DNA from: Streptomyces sp. WM6378
Lineage (GTDB): Bacteria; Actinomycetota; Actinomycetes; Streptomycetales; Streptomycetaceae
Direction of reading: 5' to 3'
DNA length: 14,312 bases
NCBI RefSeq assembly: GCF_001279695.1
Contig: NZ_LGDD01000035.1
Span: 1-14,312 of the forward strand
In this document: piece by piece, positions 13,520 through 14,312 of the stretch
Layout: each line of letters opens with the position of its first letter
Numbering within the stretch: the first letter of the stretch is position 1
Program-made: the position numbers and the translations under genes
The notes under the pieces: model-generated
Seen by the model: the letters and a program-made list of their open reading frames with translations, nothing else
Told to the model about the DNA's origin: nothing
Databases searched by the model: none

Positions 13520-14095
13520 GGCACTGTTTCTCGGGTCTCCTGACGTGAGTGGGGTGTTGAGGTCAGGCTTGCCGTATGGGCCGTGGGGATCTGACGAACG
13601 CGGAGTGGGACCGGCTGGAGTCGTTCCTGCCTCCTGGTGGTGCTCGCGGGGGCCGGTGGAGTGATCACCGCCGGGTCATCAGCGGGGTGCTCTACCAGGT
13701 CCGGACCGGTGTGCAGTGGCGGGATCTGCCGGAGCGGTTCGGGCCGTGGGAAACCGTCTACAAACGACATCGCCGCTGGTCAGCCGATGGAACATGGACG
13801 ATGCTGCTGTCTCGGATCCAGGCCGCCGAGGACGCTGCGGGCCGGGTCGACTGGGACGTGTCGGTGGACTCGACGACAGTGCGGGCCCACCAGCACGCCG
13901 CCGGCGCGAGGAAGGCGCCGACGGCCACCGATCCTCAAAAGGGGCACGTTCGGGGGACGAACCCGGTCGATCCGGTGTTGCGGAAACTGGTGGTCCGGCT
14001 CAAGGAAGTGGTCAGATCGGCGAGTGCCTGGGACGCTCCCGCGGCGGATTCACCACCAAGATCCACCTCGCCGCGGACGGGCGGTGCAGGCCTCC
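13519..14095. mobile_element. IS5-family element, left part only
   Basis: The left boundary is placed at the TTAG (13517-13520) where oxidoreductase homology ends and GGCACTGTTTC begins; TA or YTAR targets are usual for this family. The transposase homology stops at about 14093 after ADGRCRP, where the sequence changes to an unrelated gene on the other strand, so the right part and right inverted repeat are deleted. The boundary coordinates are approximate. Confidence 0.6.
13576..14095 (+). pseudogene. IS5-family transposase, 3'-truncated
   Basis: ATG at 13576. The first frame carries the insertion-element domain: LTNAEWDRLESFLPP, VISGVLYQVRTGVQWRDLPE, RFGPWETVYKRHRRW and WDVSVDSTTVRAHQHAAGAR, whose Asp is the first catalytic residue. 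Typical sequence resumes in the -1 frame as GECLGRSRGGFTTKIHLAAD, GRCRP (from about 14022), as in members with overlapping orfA and orfB joined by frameshifting; a possible slip site is CCT CAA AAG GGG (13933-13944). After GRCRP the remaining ~130 residues, including the other two catalytic residues, are missing. The product cannot be active. Confidence 0.78.
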
Positions 14096-14312
14096 CGCCG
14101 CCGGTGGTTCCGCCGACGGGCAGGGAGCGGGGCGCCCGGTTGAAGTCACCCAGAACCACCCAGTTCCCCAGCGCCAGTTGCCGGCTGCGGGTGGCGACGC
14201 GGCGTACCAGGGTGGCGGCGTCGGTGCCGCCGCTGGCGCTGGCGTGGATGGAGGCGAACAGGGTGTTGTCCGCCTGGCGTACGACGCCGAGAGCGGACCG
14301 GTAGACCCCGGC
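14096..14312 (-). CDS. Endonuclease/exonuclease/phosphatase-family protein, CdtB-like, partial
   Basis: The minus-strand frame enters from the right edge (codon 14312-14310) and reads LGVVRQADNTLFASIHASAS, GGTDAATLVRRVA, then LGNWVVLGDFNRAPRSLP. IH-A-A-GGxDAxxLVR and the W-V-LGDFNRxP block are the signatures of the DNase I-like fold, and their combination is closest to the CdtB nuclease subunit and its Streptomyces relatives; the His in SIHAS and the Asp and Asn in GDFN are active-site positions of the fold. The N-terminus is outside the window. The C-terminus is cut at about 14095 by the IS5 fragment, and the frame then runs antisense into the transposase until 13935. A final conserved His motif of the fold is therefore missing and the protein is probably inactive. 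Confidence 0.65.

Noticed and set aside
1..14312. CRISPR arrays, tRNA or rRNA genes, phage attachment sites, replication origin
   Set aside because: No regularly spaced repeats, no cloverleaf-like segment with conserved T-loop bases, no integrase, and no DnaA-box cluster were seen on reading both strands.

Overview
High G+C DNA with strong G/C preference at third codon positions, GTG and TTG starts, and gene families typical of Streptomyces (ricin-type lectin, DUF6228-like protein, F420-dependent luciferase-like oxidoreductase, and IS481, IS630, IS701 and IS5 elements). The window is most likely Streptomyces chromosome or plasmid, probably an accessory or arm region because insertion sequences and broken genes crowd both sides of one intact gene cluster.

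Left part (1-6250) is an insertion-sequence graveyard. A partial membrane-anchored protein reads off the left edge (471 to 1, minus). An IS630 element (1019-2238) sits in the signal peptide of a secreted ricin-type lectin. Removing the element plus one TA restores a complete 178-residue lectin, which is followed by a strong terminator. After a degenerate stretch with a helicase-associated C-terminal remnant comes an IS481 element (3545-4623) flanked by a 6-bp CCTAGG duplication. It splits a small helix-turn-helix gene whose halves (4910-4624 and 3544-3433) rejoin in frame. A C-terminally truncated IS701 transposase abuts the 5' side of that gene.

The centre (6251-12953) is the coherent part. 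A minus-strand operon runs from a structured, possibly c-di-AMP-riboswitch-like leader through a 728-residue protein with two tandem extracytoplasmic-domain/TM/HAMP modules, then PgsB (poly-gamma-glutamate ligase), PgsC, and an NlpC/P60 hydrolase. The first three genes are 4 nt apart or overlapping; NlpC follows after 24 nt. Divergent to it is a membrane-anchored putative metal-dependent amidohydrolase. No PgsA/CapA-like gene is present. I infer a locus for making, sensing or exporting, and trimming poly-gamma-glutamate or a similar gamma-linked polymer, with the double-HAMP protein in the place where PgsA would be expected. This is the most interesting system in the window.

The right part (12914-14312) is again a patchwork: the N-terminus of a DUF6228-like protein, a frameshifted luciferase-like oxidoreductase remnant, a 5' fragment of an IS5-family element, and a C-terminally cut endonuclease/exonuclease/phosphatase protein of CdtB-like appearance that continues past the right edge.
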